Assembly (NCBI GenBank): GCA_029204225.1
Contig: CM055095.1
Location: 57,806,865 to 57,870,864 of the forward strand
Source: Diphasiastrum complanatum
Taxonomy: Eukaryota; Streptophyta; Lycopodiopsida; Lycopodiales; Lycopodiaceae
DNA length: 64,000 nt
Reading direction: 5' to 3'
The notes beneath the pieces were generated by a model. That model was not told where the DNA came from, did no database searches, and saw only the letters and a program-made list of their open reading frames with translations. Below, piece after piece: positions 31,106-44,982 of the stretch; the first letter of the stretch is position 1; every line of letters starts with the position of its first letter. A program made the position numbers and the translations under genes.

Positions 31106-31498
31106 GTTCCAAAGGAGGAGCGAAGCAAACTTGATGCCAAAGCAATCAAGTGTATCTTTGTTGGTTATGATGAGAGGACAAAGGCGTACATGTGTCTTGA
31201 TCCTGTAATGAACAAGATTCACATAAGCAAAGATGTAATCTTTGATGAGACACATAGGTACGAAGATAAAACCCATGTAGGTGATGAAAGCATCAACAGA
31301 TTTCCCACAATCTTGGAAGAAGAAGATGAAGAAGATGCTCCACAAGATGATGCACATGAAGACGACGGTCAAGAGGGTGAGTATGAGAGGACACCACCTA
31401 TCCAGGAGCCTAGGGGAAGGTACTTCCTGATAGGAGCAACAAAGGAGAAACCGGGTGGAAGTAAGAGACATTACTTGGACACTCCTTGGGACACATGA
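31106..31498 (+). pseudogene. Element I integrase C-terminus and linker
   Basis: Reads VPKEERSKLDAKAIKCIFVGYD, then NKIHISKDVIFDE, an acidic linker rich in Glu and Asp, and LDTPWDT, the conserved motif shortly before the RT domain. A frameshift lies near 31185. The stop at 31496 arises from the target site at the border of element F. Confidence 0.85.
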
Positions 31499-31993
31499 TG
31501 TCATGCCCATGTCTGGTCTCAGGTAGCGGGTCCACGCTAGTGACCGGTAGACCAACAACCCATAAGTTAATTATGACTATAAGGGAATTGGGGCCCTTAT
31601 GTGTACATGGTCATAATTAATGGTTGTAGGCCTAAACACTTGGTGGTGGAGTTGGTATGGGTCTATCAGTGAGTCATTGGGGAACTGGATGACGTGGCCC
31701 AGATAGGCTGCAGAGGTGTCCAGTGAGGTGTCACAGTGCACTACTAGTGGTGCATGGGCCTTGGAGGGTATAAGTATACCTACTGGGCTCTACTAGTGTA
31801 TGCTTGATAGCATGACCAGTGGCGGGATGCTGCTGGTGTGATGCCGCATTCCTCTCTGAGTGATTGATATATAGCTTGGGTGCTAGATCCATTCGATCTA
31901 GGTTGGTTGGGTTGGTTTGTCCGCCATTAGGTTCCCTTGTGTTGCTTGTGTTTGGCATGCTTAGAATAGGATCCTTGGATTGAGGACTTTATA
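31499..31993 (+). repeat. Element F 5' LTR
   Basis: Starts TGTCATGCCCATG and ends GGACTTTATA (a TA rather than CA end, shared with the 3' copy). A GGTATAAGTATACC stretch near 31769 may hold the TATA element. The primer-binding site TGGTATCAGAGCC follows at 31995. Confidence 0.88.
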
Positions 31994-31994
31994 T

Positions 31995-32007
31995 TGGTAT
32001 CAGAGCC
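31995..32007 (+). other. Element F primer-binding site
   Basis: TGGTATCAGAGCC, one base beyond the LTR, complementary to initiator tRNA-Met. Confidence 0.85.
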
Positions 32008-34934
32008 AATTTTGAGCACGTTTTTGCCGTTGAGTTGTGTTCATGAGAAATCTCGAATTGTGGCGAATTTCCATTGTGTGATATGGAATCTTGACACTTT
32101 TTCGAGAATTCACTGGAGTATGCAACGAAGTGGTGAAAGTGCGGATTTTTCTTCCCGTGGATTTCCTTGTTTGAAGTGTAATCAGTTGTGTGGTAAGTGC
32201 ACTACCAGGTATACAATTGGTTCGATGTTTAGACACTTCATATTGGTTTTCTGGAAGTAAATTTCCAATTTTCACTTCATTTGTGTTGCCGTTTACTTCA
32301 TTAGGGACACTTTTCCGTTAGCAACTGGATCAATTAGTGGAAATGCTGGTTTTTACGACTTTTTGTTCTTTAAGCAGTGATTTAGGTGGTTTTGTGGGCT
32401 GTCTTTTGCTTTTTATTGAGCTAGTTTTGGCTTGAATCAGTGGAAAGCAGGAAAAGAAGCACAAAAAAAAAAAAAGACTAATCACTGGTTGTGAGTGTTG
32501 GCGGCTTTTTACAAGATTTGCATGAGGTTTCTATTGAATTTACAGGTTCATGCTGATTCTACAACAAACTATTAGTGTTTTGCAAGTTAGTGTGAGCCAG
32601 TATGGCCATTCTTTGAATGGTATGGTTTACAGTATCCTATTCTTAGATAAGGATAGGAACTTGCAAATATGGGGTTCTGCCAGAAACCTAAGATGGAAAT
32701 TGAAATGGAACGAAAAAGTGGTTTCTTGTTGTGGTTGAAGCCGTGGGCGTACCAGCACTATTTGTTAAGAACAAGAAAAAGCTGGATCATTCTTCCCCAT
32801 TTCTAAATCTGTCACTGTGAACCTTATAGTGACCGTAAAGATTGTGAGAAGGGGCAAAAGAATGTTTGTTTGAGTTGAAGTTGGAATTTTTTATAAATTC
32901 CCAAGAACTTTATATACTTGTATTATTTTTTGTGACACTTTGATCAGGAAGTGGACGGTCTTTGTGCAGGAAGAACCTGTGGTATGGGACGCAGGCAACT
33001 CCAAAATGAAGATCTAAAACTAACTGGATCAGTTGACCATAATATGGCCGTAAGTCTTAGTGATGCCAAATACTATCGGTCATAAAACGGGTGTTTTGTC
33101 AGAAATTTGAGATATTGGTTATGACCCCTTTTGGGTTATCTCAAATTTACAAAACCGGAAACTCGACAAGCTATTTCTTTATAAATAATATATTGGTGAA
33201 TTTCTTAACCCGAAAATTTGTGATTCCTTGAAAGGTAATACTGATTACCCGTTGACCATGGACGATGTCACAGAAAAGGTTAATGAAACCGTTTTCTAAA
33301 CTTATTTTCTCTACTTAAATATTCAAGAAATCATTTTTTGATTTACGGGTCAATTCTCAAGCTTGATAATAACAAAGATCTTTTGTTAAAGTCATTGTGT
33401 TGGGACATGATTGGCATTTACTTACAATGATGCAACACTTCTTTTGGCTTTCAAGATTTTCTCGGATCTCTTCTTAGACTCTTCTCCTGGGCAAATCTCG
33501 ATTGATTTGCACCCCTTAGAAACTCGTGTCGTTTCCTGTTAAAAAGAGGGAGAAGTAGGAAGAGAAGAGAATTATCAAGGAGAAGCATATGTTAGAGAAT
33601 CTAGGAGGAATCTATTATAGATGACGGACCTATTTTAGGAATCAGAAACGATAGGATATTCAGATATTACAGAAATCCTTTAAGAATTATAGTAGATTTC
33701 TGGTTTAAAGATTTAAGAAGGGGAAATTGTTTTGGAAGCACTCTTGCGGTAGAAAAGTGGTTGATGACAAGTCCGATTAATTTGTGTCAGAACTTGGTAA
33801 TTCTATTGCAAGATGGGGGTTGTTGAAATATGTTCCTTGCTGAAAATAGTCAACTTGATCTTAGTTTGGACTGAGATCCGTGGGTTGATGCAAGGAAGGA
33901 AATTCATGCTGGCAATATATTCTTTTAAGTAGTCTCCGGTTGAGATTTTGGATGTGAAATAGCACTCTTTGAGAAATATTCTCTCTCAGAGGATAATCAA
34001 GTTACAGGATTCTCGGTTATGAAAGTGTTGTGTACAGATTAGGAGATATCTCTAGAGATATGCTATGTAGTGAATCTTTGGGGGAGCATTAAAACCTTTT
34101 GTACAAACTTTTAATCCTGTGGATCTATAAAGTATTCCATGAACTAAGTTTATTTGCATGCATAAACTGGTTGTTGGTACATAGGCATATTGATGAGAAT
34201 TGTGTTTAAGACAATTTCTCGCTGGGTTATAGTAATTTCTCATTGAGAATTGCTTATTGACCTAGAAATGATTTAGAATCAGATTAAATGTGGTGTTTTG
34301 GTACCACACCGAGACATTTAAACATTTTCTATATTTGATACAGCTAACCGAGTCAGAAGCATTACTTCTGAGTTACTTGTGAAAAATCAACAAAATAATC
34401 TTACTTATGGATATTGTTGTTAAGATGTATTGCTTCTAAGTAACAACGTCTATGAGTCATTTTGAATTCATATACAAATGGTTGTGCATAGAATACATGA
34501 GAACTTTTGGGACTTATCTTTTCCCATTCGGAAAAGGATAAAATGCTATCCCGGAAGACTCAAGAGAGTTGGATAGTTGTTTGCCAAAAGTTAGAATCTC
34601 ATGTAATGAGGTTCCAGTAAATCTTAAGTTATTCTAGATTAGAATTTAAGAGAAAGATCTAGACGTATTCTAGATTGGACCCTAAGTTTGGAATGACACC
34701 TTGTGCCATGGCTAGAGTAAGGGTGTTTTTTCCTTATATAGGCACCGTGTGTGAGTTCGAAAAAGTCTAGAATTTTCCAGATGGAAAGGACTTTTGGAAC
34801 AACTCATGTGACTTTTAAAAATTGTATTGTGCTCTTATGATATGGCATGATCTCGGGAGTCTGGAGAGTTGAGATTGGTGAATCATAACTTAGATTCTAG
34901 GATATACCTAATCCATAGGAGAGGATTGTGTTCA
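32008..34934 (+). other. Element F internal region without recognisable genes
   Basis: About 2.9 kb where a gypsy element should carry gag, protease, reverse transcriptase and RNase H. I can read none of these in any frame; open stretches are short. Either the region is decayed beyond recognition by eye or non-coding filler replaced it. Confidence 0.5.
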
Positions 34935-35700
34935 TGGTAGATTACCCCGGATGAATAAACAAGATAGTGAAATTTTGGTAATGACTGGCCATCTTACCAA
35001 ATCAAATATGTTTATTTGGGTAATGACCAAGTGTTAGAATATTTGGTTAGGCTTTACGGATTACCAAAGTGACATTATGAACATTCGCGATTCGAAGTTC
35101 ACTGGTCGCCTTTTGTGGCCGTATTTGCTAAACTAGAGATGACTCTTAACTTAAAAGTTCTTCTAATCATTGGTAGTTACCTTCTTTTATTGAGTATAGG
35201 ACAAGAATTCGATGAATTATGATTGACAAATCATAGTTCAGATTCTAGTTATACTTGATCGGTTAAAAGAAGGATTACCTACAAGATTAGAAGATCAGTT
35301 AAGATATCTATTCATTTTTTCTCCTCCGAGAGATAATCACCTTGATGGAGATTGGGCTATAGTAAGCATTTGGCTATCGGTTATAGCCCATACATACTTA
35401 CGTATAATTTTAAACCTATATCACCCATTGTGGTAGAGACTCGGACGTTCAAGTTTCAGGAAGTAGTGGATTTCCTACATGATATGCGGGAAATGCTACG
35501 AATTGCACGTGAGAATGTCTAGTGTACCCAAGATGGGGACCGACATTATGCAAGTCTAAACAGATCACCGAGAGACTTCCAAGTGGGGGATTGGATATTT
35601 TTGAGAATTTCGATGGACTCAAGTGTAAAAGTGTACCAACAAGCATTATAAATTGTCCTCTAAAATTTAGAGGACCGTATTATATCTTGAAAAAGATCGA
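34935..35700 (+). pseudogene. Element F integrase remnants
   Basis: 34935-35165 aligns at the DNA level with the integrase core of element E: the stretches around GAATAAACAA, CATCTTACCAAATC, CCGAAGTTCA-like and GGCCGTATTTGCTAA occur in the same order. 35440-35700 resembles the gypsy integrase C-terminal region: FLHDMREMLRIAREN, then a GDWIFLRI-like block and RGPYYILKKI. Several stops and frameshifts. Confidence 0.7.
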
Positions 35701-36035
35701 ATCCTTAGCTTAGCAATCGGAACTCTCGGATGGATCTGAAGGGCATCCCGTATGTCACGTAAGCCATCTCTGAAAGAGTCTACGTGAAGGAGAGCATCTT
35801 GGATCTGGAGATCGATTGGACCTATTAGATGAATCATCGGGTGAATCTCCGCTTGAACCCGGAAAGATCTTGGATACAAGAACTAAACGAGTGTGAAATC
35901 GTATAGTTACCAAGCATCTGGTTTGATGGAAGGGATGTACGAAAGATGATGATTCCTGGGAACATGAAGGAAGCTTAAGGAGGTTCTTTCCCAATTTTAA
36001 GTTCTGAGGACAGAACTTGAATAAGGGGGGAAGAA

Positions 36036-36531
36036 TGTCATGCCCATGACTGGTCTCGGGTAGCGTGTCCACGCTAGGGACCAGTAGACCAACAACCCAT
36101 AAGTTAATTATGACTATAAGGGAATTGGGGCCCTTATGTGTACATGATCATAATTAATGGTTGTAGGTCTAAACACATGGTGGTGGAGTTGGTATGGGTC
36201 TATCAGTGAGTCATTGGGGAACAAGATGACGTGGCCCATATAGGCTGCAGAGGTGTCCAGTGAGGTGTCACAATGCAGTACTAGTGGTGCATGGGCCTTG
36301 GAGGGTATAAGTAAACCTACTGGGCTCTCACTAGTGTATTTTTGATAGCATGACCAGTGGCGGGATGCTGCTGGTGTGATGCCTCATTCCTCTCTGTGTG
36401 ATTGATCCATAGCTTGGGGGCTAGATCCGTTTGATCTAGGTTGGTTGGATTGGTTTGTCCACCATCATGTTCTCTTGTGTTGCTTGTGTTTGGCATGCTT
36501 AGAATAGGATCCTTGGATTGAGGACTTTATA
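36036..36531 (+). repeat. Element F 3' LTR
   Basis: Same limits as the 5' LTR. It is preceded by the polypurine tract AATAAGGGGGGAAGAA (36020-36035) and followed by CATAA and element I coding sequence. Confidence 0.88.
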
Positions 36532-38175
36532 CATAATCTCCACAATGTGTATCACCTAAGTCTAAGATACCAAAATGGTACGAAAAGATCACGAAATGCA
36601 AAGCTAAATCAACCAAGATCTAGCATGCAAGAAGAAGTGAGAAGATCAACACGGGAAAGGAAGCCTCCCAATTGCTATCATGTGAACTATGCCCTAATGA
36701 GTGACATTTTAAAGTGTCGAGAACCATCAACCTTTGATGAGGCAAAGGATCACAAAGAGTGGCAAAGGGCAATGGCAGAGGAGATGGAATCTATCCATAG
36801 GCATGGTACGTGGGAGGTAGTTGATCTACCACTTGGAAAGAGACCCATTGGCAACAAATGGGTGTTTAGAACAAAGTTTCATGCGGATGGCACGATGGCA
36901 AAGCATAAGGCACACCTAGTAGTGAAGGGCTATGAGCAAAACAAAGGAATTGACTATGAAGAGACATTAGATCCATCAAATGGATGTGAAGTCTGCATTT
37001 TTGAATGGTGACTTAGAGGAAGAAGTTTACATGGTCCAACCATAGGGAAGGGACAAGAACATAAGGTGTGCAAGCTACGCAAGGCACTTTATGGCCTTAA
37101 GCAAGCGCCACATGCATGGTATGGATGCATTGACCATTAATTTCTTTCTCATGAGTTTGTAAGGACGAATTCAGATCCAAATCTTTATGTTCTTATAAAC
37201 GAAGATAGCATTGCCTTGATTGTATTTTATGTTGGTGATATTATTATCACGGGCAATGATGAGAATCTCATTCATTCTATCAAAGCCAACTTGTGTAAGC
37301 AATTTGAGATGACGGATTTAGATCTTATGCACTATTGCTTGAGTGTCGAAGTACGACAAAATGGCAATGATATCAGGCTATGTCAAAGCAAGTGTGTGCG
37401 CGAGATATTAGAAAGATTTCGCATGACAGAGTGCAAACCTTCCATCACTCCTTGTGAAGCTGATAAGAAGTTGTCTCGTGTTGATGATAGTGCACATGTT
37501 GACGCTACTTTATTTTGTCAGTTATTTGGGAGTTTGATCTATCTTACGACTACACGTCATGATATTTGCTATGCTATAAGTCTGATTAGTCCATTCATGT
37601 CATCACCCACTATGGATCATTGGAAAGCCGCGAAGAGGATTTTGAGGTACGTGAAATGTATACCTAACCTTCGCTTGGTCTACAAAAGACAAAGTACTTT
37701 ACCTAAGTTGCAAGGCTATGTTGACATTGATTGGGCAAGAAATGTAGATGATAGAAAGTCAACATGCTATGCTTTCAATTTTGGTAGCGGTTGTTTTTCA
37801 TGGTCTAGCAAGAAGCAGGACACCATTTCTCTTTCTTCTATAGAAGCTGAATATAAAGTGTTAAGTTCTGCTACTTAGGAAGCTATTTGGCTGTGTAAGT
37901 TGTTGAGTGAGATTGGCATGAAGCAAGTACATCCTAATATTATTTTCTATGATAGCCAAAGTGGGATACAGTTGGCTAAGAATCCTGTCTTTCACACGAG
38001 AACAAAACATATTGAAGTGAAATATCACTTTGTTTGTGAAAAGCTACAATATGAAGATATAAGTATTACACACTATTCTACGATGTTACAAGTTGTTGAT
38101 ATATTTACGAAAGCTTTAAGTAAAGAGAAGTTTGAAATTTTTAGAACTAAATTTGGCTTAGATTTGGTTTTGTAA
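36532..38175 (+). pseudogene. Element I reverse transcriptase and RNase H
   Basis: Begins with the linker and RT start (RRSTRERKPPNCYHVNYALM, IGNKWVFRTKFHADG). About 30 residues between YEET and QMDVK-like sequence are deleted. Frameshifts and stops follow through the LYGLKQAPHAW segment. The catalytic box reads YVGD instead of YVDD (37227-37238 region). RNase H has VDIDWARN, LSSIEAEYK, a TAG at 37876, then SQSGIQLAKNPVFHTRTKHIEVKYHFV and a complete FTKALSKEKFE tail. Confidence 0.87.
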
Positions 38176-38521
38176 AAAGCTTTTACTTATGATACTATCA
38201 TGGAGGTATGTTCCATGAATAGAGTAAACCTTAAAATAAAGAGAGATGTTGATCATTGAGGGAGAGAGTTAAAATAGCAGTGATCGACTTATACAGTGCT
38301 TTCTAATTTTGACGATACCACGTGTGTCCAGTTCTAGAATTATCGGGCCGTCTTTCTTTTATGAGCCCTTTGAGTGCTCTTAAGCAATTTTATCTTTGTA
38401 CTTGCTAATGAGTGTGAATATACAGTTTGTGGGAGAGCAATTACGTCTTGTCTTGTCTTGTTGCACTTAATGTTGTGCTGTGGTGATTGGTTTGTTCATG
38501 TTTTAAATTGTATTCTCAACT
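38176..38521 (+). other. Possible 3' end of element I
   Basis: A purine-rich stretch (AAAATAAAGAGAGA) directly precedes TGTTGATCATTGAGG at 38248, which could be the polypurine tract and 3' LTR start of element I. No second LTR copy exists in the window to confirm it, and the downstream limit is hidden by CA repeats. Confidence 0.35.
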
Positions 38522-38552
<31 letters not shown>

Positions 38553-38688
38553 ATCCACTAATTCTCCCACAACCATCTTCACACAAATAGCCTCTCACAC
38601 AACTCATTATCCCTCTCCTTCTTCACACAAAAAATCTCTCTCAAAAACACACATGCACGCGCACACCCCCCCCCCCCCCCCACCCGCC

Positions 38689-38726
<38 letters not shown>

Positions 38727-38896
38727 TTTTCTTTTCACACAATCTCCTTTTAAAATTTCTCTAAATCACATTTCCCTTTTAACCCTAAACCTTTCCCTCT
38801 CCTCCTCTCTCTTTTTTCCTCACACACACATGATCTCTTTCCCTAAAACCAAACAACAAACCATAACTATATCTTTTCACAACATTCAACTCCTTT

Positions 38897-38958
<62 letters not shown>

Positions 38959-39045
38959 AAAACAAAAAAAAATACCACATCAAACCATAACTATATCTTT
39001 TCACAATCTCTTTCATTCACATTCAACTCCTTTTCTTACACACAC

Positions 39046-39080
<35 letters not shown>
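38522..39080. repeat. CA microsatellite belt
   Basis: Four CA/AC runs (38522-38548, about 38694-38723, 38901-38953 and about 39037-39079) are joined by C/T-rich DNA with a C17 run near 38664-38680. The passage CATAACTATATCTTTTCACA is present twice (about 38862 and 38984), so the last two blocks are a local duplication. The long plus-strand frame with Thr-His repeats is a by-product. Confidence 0.9.
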
Positions 39081-39081
<1 letters not shown>

Positions 39082-39650
39082 TGTGAAAAAAGTGGATCTT
39101 GAATGGATCCAAACTCCCAAAATATTTGGCTAAGACCTTTGCACAACAAACTACAAAAGCTAGAAATGGCAGCAAAGCATCCTAATGCTACCTTTGATAC
39201 ACATGAACTTGACAAAGCATTCAAGAGACAAAAGAAACTAATAAAAGGTACTGATGGCAGCCAAAAACAACAACATACCAACCTTACAACAACAGCCTAC
39301 CACTTTTGAAAACCTCTTAAGATCATACACAAAAGCTTGAAGACAATACACAAAGCAATGCTCTCAATGGAGGAAGAAACTGTGACAATGATCTATTGAT
39401 CTCTCTCAACAATACAATAAGTTTCTCCAACTTGTTCTCCACGAATTTCAGCCTAATATAGGTGAGAGAGATGAATCTTTCTCCTCTCTCTAGAACTTAG
39501 GACCCTATTTTAGGGCACCAGTAGCCTAAAATAGCAAATTTTGGCCTATATGTCCAAATAACATGATTTTGGTGTCATTTCGAAGGTCCTGAAGTTTAAG
39601 ACTTCTTCAATATGAAATATATACTAAAATAAAAGTATCTAGGCCTTTTT
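39081..39650. other. Non-coding spacer
   Basis: AT-rich DNA between the microsatellite belt and the minus-strand coding block. I see only short chance frames; the plus-strand frame at 39103-39309 has no recognisable motif. Confidence 0.4.
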
Positions 39651-41386
39651 TCACACGTGTGAGAGGCTAGATCCAAAACTATGTACAAAAATTGCCAATT
39701 TAGGCCTCAAACTATCTAGGAAATGTTGACAATTTTCACACTCCCTCTTCAACTTAACTTGTAGTTTTACAGCACTACTTTGCTCCAACCTAAGAATGAT
39801 CTCCATCATGATAATAGATCTCTTCTCAAGTGTTCTAATATATACAATATGAAGTACAACATAATTGATATAGATAATAGTGTCCATATAGGATGCTTTA
39901 CTATTTCTTACATCAATTCTACATAGAATGGTGAACAAGATACATGTAAAAGAACATAGAATCATAATGAGAGGATTCCTCCATGTATCTGCCTTTGAAT
40001 TCTCTGTAAAATAGCAGCAAACAAGTTGTAAGTGAAAGTAACCAACAAGTGTTTGCATGCCGCCTCCACATTCCACTATGCCCATAGTGAATGCACCATG
40101 TATCTCCATGAATGAACCTCCATCACCACCTTGCCTTTGTAGATCTCCAATCCATGAAAGCCCTTGAGTGAATGAATGCAAAAATGATGTGTTCTCTGCT
40201 CCATTTGAATGACCAAAACCTGAACTTGAAATACTTGAAGTATCTCCACAAGATTTGCATACAATCCTTGATCCTACATTGTTAAAAATTTGCCAATTTG
40301 CTAACACTAGGATGCTAGATCTTAAACTTTGCTCAAAAGTAAACATATTGACCACTTCAATATCTTTCAAGATTTGAATGAATGCATGTACTTGATCATA
40401 AAAACCAGCAATGATAACTATTCCATCTCCAAGATCCAAAGGATGCAAAACTATGGAACTAGTTTCATTGAATTTTGACAATTCCAACACATTGACATGA
40501 CAATATTCATACATGCGATTAAGCAAGTAAAGTAGAGTAAAAGGACACTTCCTTGATGTTCCAAGAACCTTACTTGAGCCTTCAAGAACCTGTAAATCAA
40601 ATCCAAAATGCTTTGCCCATGTGGCTCCCCTTTGATGCTTTTGACTAGCTTCCAATTGCTACTTGCCTCTTGGTGTTGATGAAGCAATCCAAGATCAACA
40701 TCTTGATCTTCCAATAAAACATCAAGGACTTTGCATTTATAAACATCTTCAGATCTGAACCTCTAAAGATACTCCCTCTCAAACACATGATTAACATCCC
40801 ACAAGATCTCATCATTGCTTGATTTCAACCTTTTCACTATAGTTAGTGAAACAATGTCACCATTATAAACCAAAAGATATATTTCTACAATTCTATCCAA
40901 CATGAAGTAGAGTAGATGAAGTTGAGTATCAAACCTAATCAAACCAGCCCATTTGAGTTCAAACCAAACCTCAATGAGCTCACCAATGAGATCTTCCTTG
41001 CCTTGAAGAAATTGCCACTTGAGTTGCTCCATGTAGTCTTCTTCATCCAACATTTTGCCGTCTTGATCATGCATGAACACTCCACCACAATCATAGCATC
41101 ATTTGAGTTGATGAATAGATGTAAGATCCATGCCTTGGATCTTCCCAAGAGTCACTCTTCCTTTGCCCTTTTCTTCAGAAGACTCTCTCTTAATGATCAC
41201 ACCACAAAAGTTAGCAATCTCCCTTTTGATAATTGCATCATAAGAAATGAAAGAATCTCGAACATTAAAAGCCATGAAACGAATACATAGTACCTTCAAT
41301 AGAATGATTGAAGTACTTTTTCTTGTCAAACCTGGACTTCTAATCAATGATATAGGTAATGATAATGAACCCTTACTATCATTCAC
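39651..41386 (-). pseudogene. Unrecognised degenerate coding block, minus strand
   Basis: Consecutive minus-strand frames tile this block: 41386-41099, 41080-40763, 40714-40451 and 40655-39651. The last is 334 codons without a stop, unlikely by chance in AT-rich DNA. Readable features are ECSCMIKTAKCW-like and DQDGKMLDEEDYMEQLKWQF segments, a region with LEDQDVDLGLLHQHQEASSN, and two hydrophobic stretches near the C-terminus of the long frame (around NPLIMILCSFTCILFTILC and IIYINYVVLHIVYI) that could be membrane segments. I do not recognise a family. The frame changes suggest a broken gene or an old transposon protein. No splice sites were assigned. Confidence 0.35.
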
Positions 41387-44047
<2,661 letters not shown>

Positions 44048-44410
44048 TCACAAACGTTCAGATTTTACCACGTTTCCATGATCGACCATTGATAAAAAGC
44101 CTGATTGACAAAATATGGCACATGGCAAAATCTAAGTGGCAACTATCCCACATGGCAAGATCCAAGTGATCGGTCTTAAAGTACATCGCGTCATTAATAA
44201 ATGTCTATTTCCCATCTCTTCCATGAGGTGAAGAGGTTTGCTTTTGCCTTCTTCAATGTGCATCCTTCCATTGATTTTCTTATCTTGATGGCACGATGTT
44301 ATTGAAAGCCCACCGTTGGATGCTTACGTCACAGACGTTCAGATTTTGCCACGTTTTCCCGATTAACCATTGAATAAAGTCCAGGTGGCATGTATGCCAA
44401 GTGGTCGGGC
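44048..44410. repeat. Duplicated ACGTT/CCACGT passage upstream of the candidate gene
   Basis: Two diverged copies of about 90 bp begin near 44052 and 44332: each has ACGTTCAGATTTT, then CCACGTTTC or CCACGTTTTCCC, then ACCATTGA(A)TAAA and a TGGCA-rich end. They lie 0.6-0.9 kb upstream of the predicted start codon at 44983 and could be promoter repeats or remnants of a small transposon. Confidence 0.5.
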
Positions 44411-44469
44411 GTAGAGTGTGTCGTCCCACCAGCAAGCCCGATCCAGGATCGTGCTGATGCGATCGTAGA

Positions 44470-44945
44470 TGTGGATCTGTATTTGGCAGCAGTCGATCGG
44501 AGGACAAACGTTTACGTCAATGATCGATCGATGGCGATCTTCTTGCTAAAAGCTATTGATAACATCAAGCTTTTTCCATAAATCTGAAAGATATGGATCT
44601 GTATGTGTCTGAAAGCAGCAGATCGGAGGACAAAGTTGATCCGACAAACACTTTACGTCAATGATCGATGGCGATTTTCTTGCTAAAAGGTATTGATAAC
44701 ATCAAACTTTCTTTATGAATCCGAAACATATGGATGTCTATTTGAAAGCAGTTGATCGGAGGACAAACATTCACGTCAATGATCGATGGAGATTTTCTTG
44801 CTAAAAGATATTATAAATCCGAAAGATATGGATCTTTTTATAGAAGCAGTTGCTCGGAGGACAAACATTTACGTCAATGATCGATGGCGATTTTCGTGCA
44901 AAGTATCGATTAAATAAGATTTTCTTCATAAATTCGAAGAAAAAA
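44470..44945 (+). repeat. Four-copy tandem repeat upstream of the candidate gene
   Basis: Four consecutive copies of a roughly 100-130-bp unit. The anchor GATCGGAGGACAAA starts at 44495, 44621, 44754 and 44852 (as GCTCGG in the last), with steps of 126, 133 and 98. Each copy also has TTACGTCAATGATCGATGG and GATTTTCTTGCTAAAAG or a close variant, and a GAAAGATATGGATCT-type start. ACGTCA, a core bZIP-binding motif, recurs once per unit. The array ends about 40 bp before the predicted start codon. Confidence 0.9.
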
Positions 44946-44982
44946 GACTGGCTGACTGTGGGAAACACGAAGTGCAACATAA

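Larger units (their letters stand above)
31499..36531 (+). mobile_element. Gypsy element F (decayed, inserted in I)
   Basis: 5033 bp with LTRs of 495 and 496 bp, a primer-binding site at 31995 and a polypurine tract before the 3' LTR. The target duplication is nearly intact: CATGA (31494-31498) versus CATAA (36532-36536). The LTRs differ at roughly 6% of positions by eye. Only integrase remnants (about 34935-35700) can be recognised inside; no gag, protease or reverse transcriptase is seen in about 2.9 kb. The orphan LTR fragment of element E belongs to a related family. Confidence 0.88.
31106..38175 (+). mobile_element. Copia element I (truncated, interrupted by gypsy F)
   Basis: Plus-strand copia pol lacking gag, protease and most of integrase. 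The integrase C-terminus (31106-31498) is followed by inserted gypsy element F (31499-36531), then reverse transcriptase and RNase H to 38175. The left edge is abrupt, with coding sequence starting mid-domain. Frameshifts, an internal deletion, stops and a mutated catalytic RT residue show it is long dead. Confidence 0.87.

Noticed and set aside
38374-39102. 242-codon plus-strand frame
   Set aside because: It runs through CA microsatellites and encodes Thr-His repeats; open only because of the simple repeat.
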